Shown: positions 7,197 to 17,200 of the stretch, one piece after another
How the letters are laid out: the number at the start of each line of letters is the position of its first letter
Position numbering within the stretch: position 1 is the stretch's first letter
DNA from: Fibrobacter sp.
GTDB taxonomy: Bacteria > Fibrobacterota > Fibrobacteria > Fibrobacterales > Fibrobacteraceae
Direction of reading: 5' to 3'
Assembly: GCF_017551775.1 (NCBI RefSeq)
Contig: NZ_JAFZKX010000095.1
Span: forward strand, 1-45,922
DNA length: 45,922 nt
Program-made: the position numbers and the translations under genes
The notes under the pieces: generated by a model
Databases searched by the model: none
The model's input: the letters and a program-made list of their open reading frames with translations, nothing else
Told to the model about the DNA's origin: nothing

Positions 7197-8570
7197 ATGC
7201 GCAAAGAACTCGCACTCATCCTGGAAAAACTCCCGCACAAAGACGGGGACAGGCTACCCAGCGTACGCGAAATCATGAAGGTGTACGGCTTGTCGTCAAG
7301 CACGGTACAGGCGGCTCTCCGCACGCTCGAGCGCGAATCGAAAATCTGCCGCATCCAGGGGAAAGGCTGCTTCTGGACATCGCAGGGCATCACCACGATA
7401 TACGCGGGCAATTCCGTCCCCGCAATCCGCGAATCCGCCATGGAAAAAGTGGAGAGGCTCTTCCGCGAGGACTGGGAACGCGGCGTGTTCAAGACAGATG
7501 ACAACCTCCCCCTCATGAAGGAACTGTCCATCCGCTACAACATCTCGCAGGCCGTAATCCGCAAGTTCCTGAACCTGGAGGAATCCCGCGGGATCCTCGA
7601 GAGGGTCGGGCGTCATTACCGCTTCACCCGCAAGGACGAGAGAAAAACGGGTGCCTCCTTGAGCGAAATCATTTTTGTCACCCGCTGCAACAGCTGGGGC
7701 GGCTTCACCGCCGAAAGCGAGCGCGAGATGGATTTTTTGCGCATGGTCTACAAGAAGGCGGGTGCCGAACACTACAAGCTCATTTTGCTCGGCCTGAACG
7801 AAAAGACCGGAACGCTTATCGACCGGAGCGGCAAGCCGCGCAAGCTCACTGACTTCCGCAACGCCGTCGGCGCAGTTCTTTCTACCCTGCTCGTGATGGA
7901 ACCAAAAAAACTCCTGCAGCTATTCGCCGAGGTCACCTACCCGGTCGCCGTGTGGTGGGAACATCCCGTGCAGTCGCTGCCCGAACGCTACATCCGCAAG
8001 GACAACTGGACGTTCTTCAATTCCACATTCGGTCCCGGCCCCGGAAAGGAGATGGGCAAGTACCTGCTTTCGCGCGGGGTACACGATGTCGCCTTCTTTT
8101 CGCCATACCATGACAGTTCCTGGTCCATAGAGCGCCTCGCCGGCCTGCGGGAAATGGGCCTGAGCGTCATGGACTGCACCGACGATGAATTCGCAAGCCC
8201 GTGGGACTACAAGCAAATCGCCCGCAGCAAGGTGGAAAAGCATTCGGTGGAAGCCTACGCCCGCGAACTCCTGAAGCGCAAAATGGTCAGCATCCTGGAA
8301 AACCGGGATTACGGGCAAATCCCCATCGTGTGCGTGAACGACGACGTCGCATCCGCCCTGCTCGAACTCCAGGAAGAAGGCCGCATCGGCCCGCTGGGAC
8401 AGCTCTACGCCTTCGACAATTCTGCGGAAAGCTACCTGCTGAGGCTACCCTCGTACGATTTCAACACGCAGGCGCTCGTCGACCGCATGTTCTACAGCCT
8501 GGTAAACAGCGACGCGTTCCACATGCAGCACCGCATCCAGCAGGTGCTCGGCCAGGTCGTGGAAAAATAA
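7197..8570 (+). CDS. GntR-type regulator with LacI-like sensor domain
   Basis: From the ATG at 7197 the protein has 457 residues. Residues about 5-65 form a GntR winged helix (RLPSVREIMKVYGLSSSTVQ, then GKGCFW in the wing). Residues about 85-150 look like a second, GntR-like winged helix (LPLMKELSIRYNISQAVIRK, then VGRHYRF). The remainder resembles the periplasmic-binding-like sensor domain of LacI/GalR regulators, with a late QIPIVCVNDDVASALLEL segment, so a sugar effector is likely. It lies 66 bases downstream of the lichenase gene on the same strand, suggesting control of beta-glucan use, but the target is inference. No Shine-Dalgarno sequence is visible; TATTTT lies six bases before the ATG, so the mRNA may be leaderless. 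Confidence 0.8.
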   Translation: MRKELALILEKLPHKDGDRLPSVREIMKVYGLSSSTVQAALRTLERESKICRIQGKGCFWTSQGITTIYAGNSVPAIRESAMEKVERLFREDWERGVFKTDDNLPLMKELSIRYNISQAVIRKFLNLEESRGILERVGRHYRFTRKDERKTGASLSEIIFVTRCNSWGGFTAESEREMDFLRMVYKKAGAEHYKLILLGLNEKTGTLIDRSGKPRKLTDFRNAVGAVLSTLLVMEPKKLLQLFAEVTYPVAVWWEHPVQSLPERYIRKDNWTFFNSTFGPGPGKEMGKYLLSRGVHDVAFFSPYHDSSWSIERLAGLREMGLSVMDCTDDEFASPWDYKQIARSKVEKHSVEAYARELLKRKMVSILENRDYGQIPIVCVNDDVASALLELQEEGRIGPLGQLYAFDNSAESYLLRLPSYDFNTQALVDRMFYSLVNSDAFHMQHRIQQVLGQVVEK

Positions 8571-8571
8571 G

Positions 8572-8602
8572 GCCGCAACGCCCTCCTTGAGCAAATGCGG
8601 CA
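8572..8602. terminator. Possible bidirectional terminator between convergent genes
   Basis: GCCGCA (8572-8577) pairs with TGCGGC near 8595-8600. The hairpin is followed by CACAAAAAC on the plus strand and by CCTTATTTTT on the minus strand. It sits between the stop of the regulator and the stop of the mechanosensitive channel gene. The loop is long, so confidence is moderate. Confidence 0.4.
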
Positions 8603-8628
8603 CAAAAACAAACCGAAAATTTCCGGAA

Positions 8629-9825
8629 CTACGCCCTAAAGCCGTTACCGTATTGGTAAAGTTCCAGCCCGAATTCCGGCAATGCGGCAATCAGGTGATC
8701 AAAAATATCGGACTGGATGCCTTCATAGTCCTCCCACACGGTCGTATTCGTGAACGCGTATATCTCGAGCGGAAGGCCCTGCGGAGTCGGCTCCAGCTGG
8801 CGGGTCATGAGCGTCATGTCCTGCGCGACATACTTATTCGAACGGAGGTAGGCGGTACAGTAGGCGCGGAACGTGCCTATATTCGTGAGATGGCGGGTAT
8901 TGAGCATATCCGGGTCTTCGGTGCCCGAAGCAACGCCCAGCAAGCCGGCCTTAGATTCCTCGCCCACAATTTCGTGCGCCTTCGCGTTCAGGTATGGAGC
9001 GAGAATTTCAATCTTTGAAAGATTGGCGATTTCTTCGGGAGTGAGGAAGCGGATGCACTTCTGGTCGATAAACATCGCCCTCTTGATGCGCCGCACTCCG
9101 GAATCCTGCATGCCGCGCCAGTTGCGGAACGAGTTCGTGATGAGGTCGTATGCGGGGATGACCGATATGGTATTGTCCCAGTTGCGCACCTTCACCGAAG
9201 TAAGCGTGATGTCCATGACCGTGCCGTCGGCATGGTGACGCTCGATTTCGATCCAGTCGCCCTTGCGCAGCAAATCGGAAATGTTTATCTGCACGCCCGA
9301 AACCACGCCAAGAATCGAGTCCTTGAAAATGAGCATCAGGACAGTCGCCATGGCGCCCAATGCCGAGAATATGATGACAGGGCTCTTGTCGGTCACCTGG
9401 CTCACGATAAATATCGCGGCAAGGCAGAACAGCGCGACCTTCACCGCCTGAAAAATACCGTGCAGCGGGCGCTTCATGGTGCGTTCGTTTATGCCGTTCA
9501 GGTGCTCGACCACATCGAGCATGGAGCAAGCAATCGCAAACGAGAGCAGCGTGTACCAGATGTTGGACACGCGGGAACACAATTCAAAAAGCCAGCCGGA
9601 CTGGTTCAGAATCCGCGGCGTGGTCGTAGAAAACGCGGTCGCCGGCAGAATCTGCAAAAGGCGCGACGCGACATGCCTCTCCACAAGGAGCATGTTGAAC
9701 GTGTTCGGTGTCTTTTTCGCCCAGCGCTTGAGCAGCGGGACGAACGCCGCATAGATTGCAAGGAAAAGGAATGCAATCGCCGAAAGCAAAAAAGCGAGAT
9801 TGACGTATTCGTTTTCTATTGGCAT
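8629..9825 (-). CDS. MscS-family mechanosensitive ion channel (YbdG/MscM type)
   Basis: The 398-residue inner-membrane protein has several N-terminal hydrophobic segments (AFLLSAIAFLFLAIYAAFVPL first). It then has the pore-lining helix and beta-domain typical of MscS proteins: ALGAMATVLMLIFKDSILG, VSGVQINISDLLRKGDWIEI, and VRNWDNTISVIPAYDLITNSFRNW split over the domain. The SFRNWRGM...RRIKRAMFID stretch is characteristic of the YbdG subgroup, a miniconductance channel releasing solutes on hypoosmotic shock. It is the last gene of the minus-strand envelope cluster. A TATACT box seven bases before the ATG suggests an additional promoter with a leaderless transcript. Confidence 0.88.
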   Translation of the reverse strand: MPIENEYVNLAFLLSAIAFLFLAIYAAFVPLLKRWAKKTPNTFNMLLVERHVASRLLQILPATAFSTTTPRILNQSGWLFELCSRVSNIWYTLLSFAIACSMLDVVEHLNGINERTMKRPLHGIFQAVKVALFCLAAIFIVSQVTDKSPVIIFSALGAMATVLMLIFKDSILGVVSGVQINISDLLRKGDWIEIERHHADGTVMDITLTSVKVRNWDNTISVIPAYDLITNSFRNWRGMQDSGVRRIKRAMFIDQKCIRFLTPEEIANLSKIEILAPYLNAKAHEIVGEESKAGLLGVASGTEDPDMLNTRHLTNIGTFRAYCTAYLRSNKYVAQDMTLMTRQLEPTPQGLPLEIYAFTNTTVWEDYEGIQSDIFDHLIAALPEFGLELYQYGNGFRA

Positions 9826-9846
9826 AGAACAAAGTATAATAAAAGA

Positions 9847-10542
9847 CTACTTCTTCAACAGACGCATGATTCCCTGGCGGTTGAATTCCGGAGAATCCTT
9901 CGGGAACGGGCTCTTCTGTTCGGCACGCAGCGTGAAGGTGCCGCATTCTCCCCCGTCGACCTCGGTACCGGACTTCGAGGAGATACCATCCACGAATATG
10001 GAATCCGCGACAACGGAAAGGATGTTCCGGAGCTCTTCGGGATTGCCGTTCGTACGCGAAATGCACAAATCCGGCGAATTGAAGACTTCCAGCCCGAGCG
10101 TGTAGAGCAGATTGTCGCTTTCCACGAAGTTGATCCAGGGGTCCATCGGGAATTCGCCATCGTCGAGTTCCTCGCGGAAGGCGTCGGCAGTCCAGGCCGT
10201 GCCCGACTGCTGCATGTACACGCCCGTCGCACCCGCGGCAAGCACCTTCAGGATGGCGGAATTAACCATCTTGAGGTCATCCGCGCTCTTGAGCGTACCG
10301 AGCAAAAAGAGCAAGGACTTGTGAGAATCGATGGCGGCAGCCTCTTCCGCGCTCAGTTCCCGATGCTCGGCAAAAATACCCGAAAGGCCCGAGGCCGGGG
10401 CGTTGCGAACGACATCGAAACTCACGCTGCAACCGGGAACGAGAAGCGTCTTCGTGTCGGCACCGACGGACACCGTCTCCGTCAACTGGAAAGCATCCGC
10501 GGGAGCAACGGGAATCGGGAAAGCAAGGACAAAACGGTTCAT
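9847..10542 (-). CDS. Hypothetical protein, possibly DUF4261-like
   Basis: The frame extends upstream to 10755, but the start at 10542 is preferred: a GAGG lies seven bases upstream, and the longer N-terminus would overlap the glycosyltransferase gene with Arg/Ser/Pro-rich sequence. The resulting 231-residue soluble protein begins MNRFVLAFPIPVAPADAF. It has a central AILKVLAAGATGVYMQQSG segment and a later MDPWINFVESDNLLYTLGLE segment, reminiscent of DUF4261 proteins. That comparison is from memory and weak. No signal peptide or membrane helix is visible. It lies between a glycosyltransferase and a mechanosensitive channel gene. Function unknown. Confidence 0.7.
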   Translation of the reverse strand: MNRFVLAFPIPVAPADAFQLTETVSVGADTKTLLVPGCSVSFDVVRNAPASGLSGIFAEHRELSAEEAAAIDSHKSLLFLLGTLKSADDLKMVNSAILKVLAAGATGVYMQQSGTAWTADAFREELDDGEFPMDPWINFVESDNLLYTLGLEVFNSPDLCISRTNGNPEELRNILSVVADSIFVDGISSKSGTEVDGGECGTFTLRAEQKSPFPKDSPEFNRQGIMRLLKK

Positions 10543-10564
10543 TATCAACCTCAAATAAAATGTT

Positions 10565-11644
10565 TTACAGCAGCTCCCGAACCGCGGCCTGGAGCAGGTC
10601 TTCGCGCGGGGGCGCGGGCAGGGCAACTTTAGCCTGGAACGCCTTTTCGAGAGCGCCGGCAGTGAAACTATGCGCGGGAATATAGGCGGCATAACCCGCA
10701 GAAGAAAGTTCCCTGGCGAGGACTGTCTGTTCGAACTGGCCGGGAGTCGGGACAAAAATGCAGCGCGCGCCGAGGAAGGCCAAGTCCATCACGGTGCTGT
10801 AGCCTCCCCTGCTTATCACCCAGTCGGCGTTCCTTACGGCGCGGGCGAATTCTTCCGTCGGCAGGTGGTTGTGGAACTCGACATTCCCTTCCTTCCACGA
10901 GCGCGTGCCCTTCTGCGGTTTCCCGAGCACCATCACGTGCTCGCCCGGAACCTGCGCGAGAATCTGCCGGAGGGCGGTCTCGAACTGCGTTCGTGCGGGT
11001 TCCACGCCCGAAACTATGGCGAGAACGTTACGGCCCGATGTAGACCCGTCCCCGGAGCCAAGCGTCTCGAGGCCCGCGAACCGGGAAAGGAGCCCCACGT
11101 ACCGGAGCGGCACCGGGCAGCCTTCCACATGCGAAAGCGCTCCCGCATATCCGGGGAAACCTTCCACATCGGGAACCCACACCTCGTCAAACTTCTTCAT
11201 CAGGGAATTGTGCCAGCGGATGCCGATGCCTTCCAGCGTCGACAACGCGGGCGGGAAAGCGATGCGCCGCTGGTGCGTCATGTACACGCTATGCGCCCTG
11301 GTGGAATAAAAACCGAAACGGTTATCCGAAAAAACGATATCGTACCCATGGCGCTCGACCATCTCTTCGGCATAGCGGTGCTCGTACCGGATGACGGCGT
11401 TCAAATGCGAACTCTTCTTGAGAAGCCAGAGCCCCATGTTGAACCCGTGCTTCGGGTAGACGATATTGTAGCTCGGCGCAATGCGCTGGCGCACCTCCGG
11501 GAACACCTCACGGAAAAAGGCCGCATTCGCGGGCACAACCGCAATTTCGACCTCAGCTCCGTTACGGAGAAATTCCCTTATGACGGGCACGCAACGCGTC
11601 GCATGCCCTAGCCCCCAATCCAAAGGGGCTACAAATACTTTCAC
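10565..11644 (-). CDS. MurG-like (GT-B fold) glycosyltransferase
   Basis: This 359-residue protein begins with the glycine-rich GT-B motif DWGLGHATRCVPVIREFL, typical of GT28-like enzymes. It carries a C-terminal nucleotide-sugar site with WVISRGGYSTVMDLAFLGARCIFVP split over the usual region and a following GQFEQTVLARELS segment. It should transfer a sugar from a nucleotide donor; the acceptor is not readable. The start is a GTG that overlaps the stop of the upstream GT-C gene by four bases (GTGA), so the two are translationally coupled and probably act on the same envelope glycan. Confidence 0.85.
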   Translation of the reverse strand: MKVFVAPLDWGLGHATRCVPVIREFLRNGAEVEIAVVPANAAFFREVFPEVRQRIAPSYNIVYPKHGFNMGLWLLKKSSHLNAVIRYEHRYAEEMVERHGYDIVFSDNRFGFYSTRAHSVYMTHQRRIAFPPALSTLEGIGIRWHNSLMKKFDEVWVPDVEGFPGYAGALSHVEGCPVPLRYVGLLSRFAGLETLGSGDGSTSGRNVLAIVSGVEPARTQFETALRQILAQVPGEHVMVLGKPQKGTRSWKEGNVEFHNHLPTEEFARAVRNADWVISRGGYSTVMDLAFLGARCIFVPTPGQFEQTVLARELSSAGYAAYIPAHSFTAGALEKAFQAKVALPAPPREDLLQAAVRELL

Positions 11645-14220
11645 CGGGCCTCCAGCCAGGAGTGTGCCCAGTCGCCGTGGTCGCAGTCCTTGTTGTCGCC
11701 CATCTCGACCTTCAAGTTAAGATGGCGCACGCCGGTAATCTCGACATCCAACTTCTGTTTTTCCATCGAGTAGAGCTTCTTGGAGCGGGCAAGTTCGCGC
11801 CCGTCGCCCAGCACGACAAAGTAGGCTCCGTCACCGCAGGCGCTTTCGTCGTCAAGCCCGACAACCGCATGGAACATGTCGAACCCGCGCGGGAGCGTGT
11901 ATTCGAGACTGGAATTCGCATGGGAGCCGATACCGTAACGGAACGGTTCACCGTCCAGAGTGAGCCTGTGGTGTTCCACAGATTGGTTCACCTGCGGGTC
12001 ACCCCAATCCTGAGCGTAGCGCTCCATCTTGAGGGCCGAAAGGAGGACCGCCCTGTCGGATTCCAGGAAGAAATCCCTGTAAATGACAGTCGTATCGGCA
12101 TCGGGCATGGAGCAGGTGAACAAGGCACGATTCATGCCGTTCCTGATTTTCAGGGAATCCAGGCGCAAAGTATCCGCCTCCAAAGTCAGCAAGATGCCGC
12201 CCTGCTTTTCGTCGTTGAGCGAATAATCGCATGCGATGGACTCGGGGAAGCGCTTGTTCAATACGATCATCCCGTCCATCTGTTCGCTGACGGTGAAGTT
12301 CTGCGCGTAATGCGACACGCCCTTCTTGGAAATAATCTTGTAGATTACCAGCGGGTAGCCGAACTTCTTCGCATCCACGAGCACGCGTTCGTGCTTGTAG
12401 CTGTCGAGAATCTTGTCGATCTGGTCGGTCGTCTTGAAACCCACCACGCGGCTTTCGCGGTTGACCTTGCCGTAACCGTCCTGACCGCGCACCAGATAGA
12501 TGTTCCCGCCGGATTTCTGCATCCATTCGGCAAACACATCGGTGCTCCAGCCTTCGAACGTGCGTTCGCTGAAGGCGCTGTGGCCCTGAGCAAGCATCTG
12601 CCACGGCCTAGAGTAGATGAACACGGAATTCGCAGGGTAACTCGCCAGTTCGTTGTTCAGGAATTCCTCTTCGCCCAACAGCTTGTTCTTGTAGTAGAGC
12701 ATGTTGTTGCGGTAGCTCGGGGCATGGTACAGCATGAGGCCGAGCGTGAGGACGCATGCGAGCCCCATAACAATCGACGCGGCGGCATCCTTCCTCATCT
12801 TGGTCGAGAATTCAAGCGCATCGTAAAGGCCTAGCGCCATCAGGAGCGCGAACATCGGGAGCGCCACCAGCACGTAACGCTGGTTGATGTCGATGGTGAA
12901 CGTGCCCGACACGTTGAACATGATGACGAAAATCTGCAAGCAGAAGAAAATACCCAAGATGAACCCGCGCACATAACGGCCAAAGACAATCATGCGCACG
13001 AGGAGCCACACCGTCGCCACAAGCAAAATGATGGTGAACGTCGTGTAGAACGGGTTCGTCATGATACCACCGAAAGACGGGTCGGTATCGAAGTTCAGCA
13101 TCGTCACGATATTGGTCTTCAGGTTGAACCAAAGGTTATCAAACGAATGAGCCGCATGCTCGCCACCCTGGAAGTCGTAACCGCGGTAGGCCGCCATGTT
13201 GTTGACGCTCGGCCAGCTCACCGCAATCACCGCGGCAATGAAGGCCGGCAGGCGGTAGGGCTTCTCGAGGAAATAGCGGTAATAGTAGAGCGCAAACGGG
13301 ATGAAGGCGAAAACCGTCTCCTGGCGGGTCTGCGCGAAGAAACCGAGCAGCGGGACCGTCAGCAAGAAGTGCTTCCAGGTGACCTTGTTGGTCGGGACAA
13401 ACGCATACCAAGCCATCAGCATGGTGAGCAGGCAGATGTAGAGGACTTCCGTCGAAGCGGAACGCGCCTGCAACAGGTATATGGGCATACCGCCCAAGAA
13501 GGCCGTCGCCGCTAGAGCCAGCTTACTACTCCTGAACCACTTGGATAGCGCCAAGAAGAACGCTATAAGGCTCAAGATGTAGAACGGATAGTTCACCAGG
13601 AGGGCGGTATCGCGGTTCGGTTCCATGAAGTTGAACACGAGCGAATATACGAACCCGAGCGCCTTGCCCTTGAAATTGTTCACTTCGGTCTTGCAGTCGA
13701 GAACGCCGTCGGTCCACACGCCCTCATTGCAGATGCCGCCCGTGTGCTGGAAGTACATCTGCAAGCCCATCGATTCCCAGCTCGTCTCGTCGCTCAGCAC
13801 GCGGTGCGTATTGCTGATGTTGCCGAACATGAACACCGAGAAGAAAATCAGCAGCAGGGCGAGCCCGCAGAAGCTCTTGCCACTCGGGAGGAATCCCTTC
13901 AGGTGCTTCGCCACGAAGGGGATGTTGACGATAATGCCCGCAATCAGCAAGACGAACGTCGAAAGGATGGAGTAGTAACCCCAATCGATATCCCAGCGGC
14001 GCGCGTACGAAACGGTAAGGTTGTTGAAAATCAGGAACGCGACAAGCAACACCGCGACCGAGACCGCAGCCATCACCGCATGGGGTTTTCCCAGCATGAG
14101 CGAAGAAACCCAGTCTCGAAGCGACTGCGCCAGAGACTTTTTCTCCACCCCGGTTTCCTTCTTTACAGACAAATCCTTTTTTGCAACAGATTTCTTATTT
14201 TCTCTTCTACTCATATTCAA
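11641..14220 (-). CDS. Polytopic GT-C glycosyltransferase with C-terminal NPCBM domain
   Basis: The 859-residue protein has a Lys-rich cytoplasmic N-terminus, then around a dozen membrane helices to about residue 510. An Asp-Glu pair (LSDETSW, residues 144-145) lies in the first large periplasmic loop, where PMT/ArnT-type enzymes carry their catalytic acid. These enzymes move sugars from polyprenyl phosphates to proteins or lipids in the periplasm. Residues about 735-859 match an NPCBM carbohydrate-binding module: YGIGSHANSSLEYTLPRG, then VGLDDESACGDGAYFVVLGDG. Fusion of a GT-C transferase to NPCBM is unusual. It overlaps the downstream glycosyltransferase by four bases and follows the Aas fusion by 24 bases. 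Confidence 0.8.
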   Translation of the reverse strand: MNMSRRENKKSVAKKDLSVKKETGVEKKSLAQSLRDWVSSLMLGKPHAVMAAVSVAVLLVAFLIFNNLTVSYARRWDIDWGYYSILSTFVLLIAGIIVNIPFVAKHLKGFLPSGKSFCGLALLLIFFSVFMFGNISNTHRVLSDETSWESMGLQMYFQHTGGICNEGVWTDGVLDCKTEVNNFKGKALGFVYSLVFNFMEPNRDTALLVNYPFYILSLIAFFLALSKWFRSSKLALAATAFLGGMPIYLLQARSASTEVLYICLLTMLMAWYAFVPTNKVTWKHFLLTVPLLGFFAQTRQETVFAFIPFALYYYRYFLEKPYRLPAFIAAVIAVSWPSVNNMAAYRGYDFQGGEHAAHSFDNLWFNLKTNIVTMLNFDTDPSFGGIMTNPFYTTFTIILLVATVWLLVRMIVFGRYVRGFILGIFFCLQIFVIMFNVSGTFTIDINQRYVLVALPMFALLMALGLYDALEFSTKMRKDAAASIVMGLACVLTLGLMLYHAPSYRNNMLYYKNKLLGEEEFLNNELASYPANSVFIYSRPWQMLAQGHSAFSERTFEGWSTDVFAEWMQKSGGNIYLVRGQDGYGKVNRESRVVGFKTTDQIDKILDSYKHERVLVDAKKFGYPLVIYKIISKKGVSHYAQNFTVSEQMDGMIVLNKRFPESIACDYSLNDEKQGGILLTLEADTLRLDSLKIRNGMNRALFTCSMPDADTTVIYRDFFLESDRAVLLSALKMERYAQDWGDPQVNQSVEHHRLTLDGEPFRYGIGSHANSSLEYTLPRGFDMFHAVVGLDDESACGDGAYFVVLGDGRELARSKKLYSMEKQKLDVEITGVRHLNLKVEMGDNKDCDHGDWAHSWLEAR

Positions 14221-14244
14221 GACAATTTAGTTTATTTTTGATTC

Positions 14245-17200
14245 CTAACCCGTAATGCCGAGGCGTTCCATGGCAATCTTCTTGCCCGTCTGCACGTCGC
14301 TCTTGCCGCTACCAAGTTTCGGAAGCTCATCGACCTTCACGACGGCGCCCGGAAGCATCAGGGGCGGGAGTCCGACCTGCTTAAGCATATCCTTCACTTC
14401 GGCTTCTTCCTTATCGCCCGCATACACCAAGACGATCTTCTCGCCCTTGCTCCCGTCGGGGACGGCCACAGCGAAATGGTCGATTTCGTCGAACAGGGCG
14501 CATTCCGATATCTTGAAGTCCACGGAGCCGAGGCTCACCATCTCGCCGCCGAGCTTGGCAAAGCGGCTGTAGCGGTCCACAATCGTAAGGTAACCGTCCT
14601 CGTCCACATGGCCCTTGTCGCCCGTCTTGTACCAGCGCTTGCCGTTGATGACTGCAATCGCCTGCGCCGTACGATCCGGATCTTTCAGGTAACCCTTCAT
14701 AATCTGGGCACCGCCAATCAAGATAAGGCCATCCTCGCCCACGCCGAGTTCTTCCATGGTATCCGGGTCCACGATGCGGAACTGCGTCCCGGGCAGCGGA
14801 GCGCCGACGGTACCCGGCTTGTTGCCCTCGATAACCGTCTTGTAGTCGTCCATGAGCACGTCCTTCGTGTTCACAGCCGCCACCGGAGTCGTTTCCGTAC
14901 AACCGAAGCCTTCGAAAATCTCGATCTTGAACTTGGTGCGGTAAAGCTGGCGCACATCCTCGCGAATCTTCTCGGCGCCGGCGTATATGGCACGGACATG
15001 CGAGAACATCAGCGGGTGCACCGCACGGTTCAGGCCCCACATGCGCAGGAACGTGCCCGTGGCCACCATGATGGAAACCTTGAACTGGGCACACATGCGC
15101 GACACGAGCCTAGCGTCCGTCGGGTCGGGGCAGGTCGCCACCGGCACGCCTTCCACAAGGCAAAGCATCGTCGTGATGGAGAACCCGAACGCATGGAACA
15201 GCGGGAGCGAACCGAGGAACACGTCCTCCGCGCTAGGCAAGAGCACACTTTCGCACTGTTTGATATTGCCCATCAGGTTCTGGTGCGTGAGTTCCACGCC
15301 CTTCGGGCGGCCTTCGGAACCAGAGCTGAATATGATGGTCGCCACGTCGTCGAGGGTAACCTTCTTGAAGAAGCGCAGTTCCAGGTACCAGGCCGGCAGG
15401 AACATCACCCGCAAGAAGTTCTTCACGAGGGTCGACTTGTGCAGCTGCTCCTTCAGGTCTTCCATGTAGTAGACCTTGTAGTTGTCGAGCAGTCTCTCCA
15501 TCGGGAGGCCCTTCTGCTTCAGCTTCTCGATAAACACGCGTGCGGTAATGATGGTCTTCACGTCCGCGACACCGCAGCAGTAGTCCATCGTCTCGGGCGT
15601 ATTCGTGTAGTTCAGGTTATATACGGTCTTGCCCTTGATGAGGCAGGCCATGTTCACGATGATGCCCGGACCGGAGGGCGGGATAAGCACGCCAATCTGC
15701 TTCTCGCCCGCCGTTAACTTGTCAATCATTCCCGAGAAAGAGAGCGCGGCAGTCGCGAGCGCATTGGCGGAAAGGTGGTTCCCGTCGGGGCTATACACCG
15801 AGGGGCCGCTCCCGATACGCTTCACCGTGCGAATCCAAGCGGATGCCACCGGGCGCAGCTTGCGGATGTAGGTCGTCCATGCGGTAATCGAGAGTTCCTG
15901 CACCGCACGCTTAACCATCATCGGGCTCGTATCGAGCGGAAGGCTCTCGCCAAACGCGACAGAGACGATTCGGCCACCGCTATGCACCATATCCTTGAAG
16001 CCGGCGTCGGCCATGGAGTAGCTACTCCCCCACAGGCCCTGCACATAGAACGGCAAAAGCTTCACACGCGGCACGTCCTTGATGGCGGCCGAGTAATCCA
16101 GACGGAAGCGGCTCATGTTGCCCGTCGAAGTCATCGCGTTCTCGGGGAACATCACCACGGCTTCCCCACGCATGAGCGCCTTGCGGGCAGCCTCCATCGC
16201 GGGTCCCGGATTCGCAATATCGAGGTCGATAGTCTCCATCTGCGAAAGCAGGAGCCTCACGTACCACTTCTCGAAAGGCCTGCGCGTAATCACGAAGCGC
16301 ATCGGGCGCGGGCTTGCCATCTGGATCATCGCCCAGTCGATATACGAGATGTGGTTACCGACCAAGAGCACAGGACCTTCCCACGGGATGTTCTGCACGC
16401 CGGTCACGAGGAACCTGTAATGCACGGAGAGCACCGAGCGCAAAAGCTGGCGCAGAAGCGTCTGCGGCAAGGCCCAGAGCGCCCAGACCGTCCCCACAAG
16501 GCATACGATGCCGAGGACGAAGAACAAGTTTATCTTTGCGAGCCCGACATAGCGGAGGGCGATAATCGCGAGAATGTCGAACACGATAATGCTGAGGTTC
16601 TGCACCATATTGGACAGCGAGAGCACATGGCCCGCGGAGCGCGGTTTGGTGTTGTAGAGCATCGTCGCGAACATCGGGAGCGCGAAGATACCGCCGCAGA
16701 ACCCGAGAAGCGCGAAGGCAATCGAGTTGTAGGGGCGCGGAATAAACGGGATAAGGAAGATGAGCACGGACGCACCGGCCGTCCCCATCGGGATAAGCCC
16801 CATCTCGATAAAGTTCTTGGACATGCGAATCGCAAACAGGAAACCAGCGACAAGGCCGATGGCCGTACCGAAGATGGCGTAGTTCGCAAGAGCGTCCTTG
16901 TCAAACAGGGAGCCGGAACTAAACTGGTCCTGGATGACGAACACCATGAGGAAGATAATGACCCAGAACATCGACTGCCCGACGAGCGCCTGGCGGAGCG
17001 GCCTGTTCTTCCAGGCCTTCGCCATCTTGCGGCGAGCGTACTTGGTCGTCCAGTAATACTTCCAGGGGAACTTCAGATCCTTGTCATAAGCACCGATGGA
17101 AGGGAGCCTGAGGGCAAAAACAAACGCGAGAAGCTGGAGCCCGCCAAGCGTATAGAGCACGGGCAATGTCAAGTCTGCGCGCACGGCAAAAGCGAGTGCC

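Noticed and set aside
10543-10755. N-terminal extension of the 9847 gene
   Set aside because: It overlaps the glycosyltransferase coding region and is Arg/Ser/Pro-rich shadow sequence; the start at 10542 has a GAGG.
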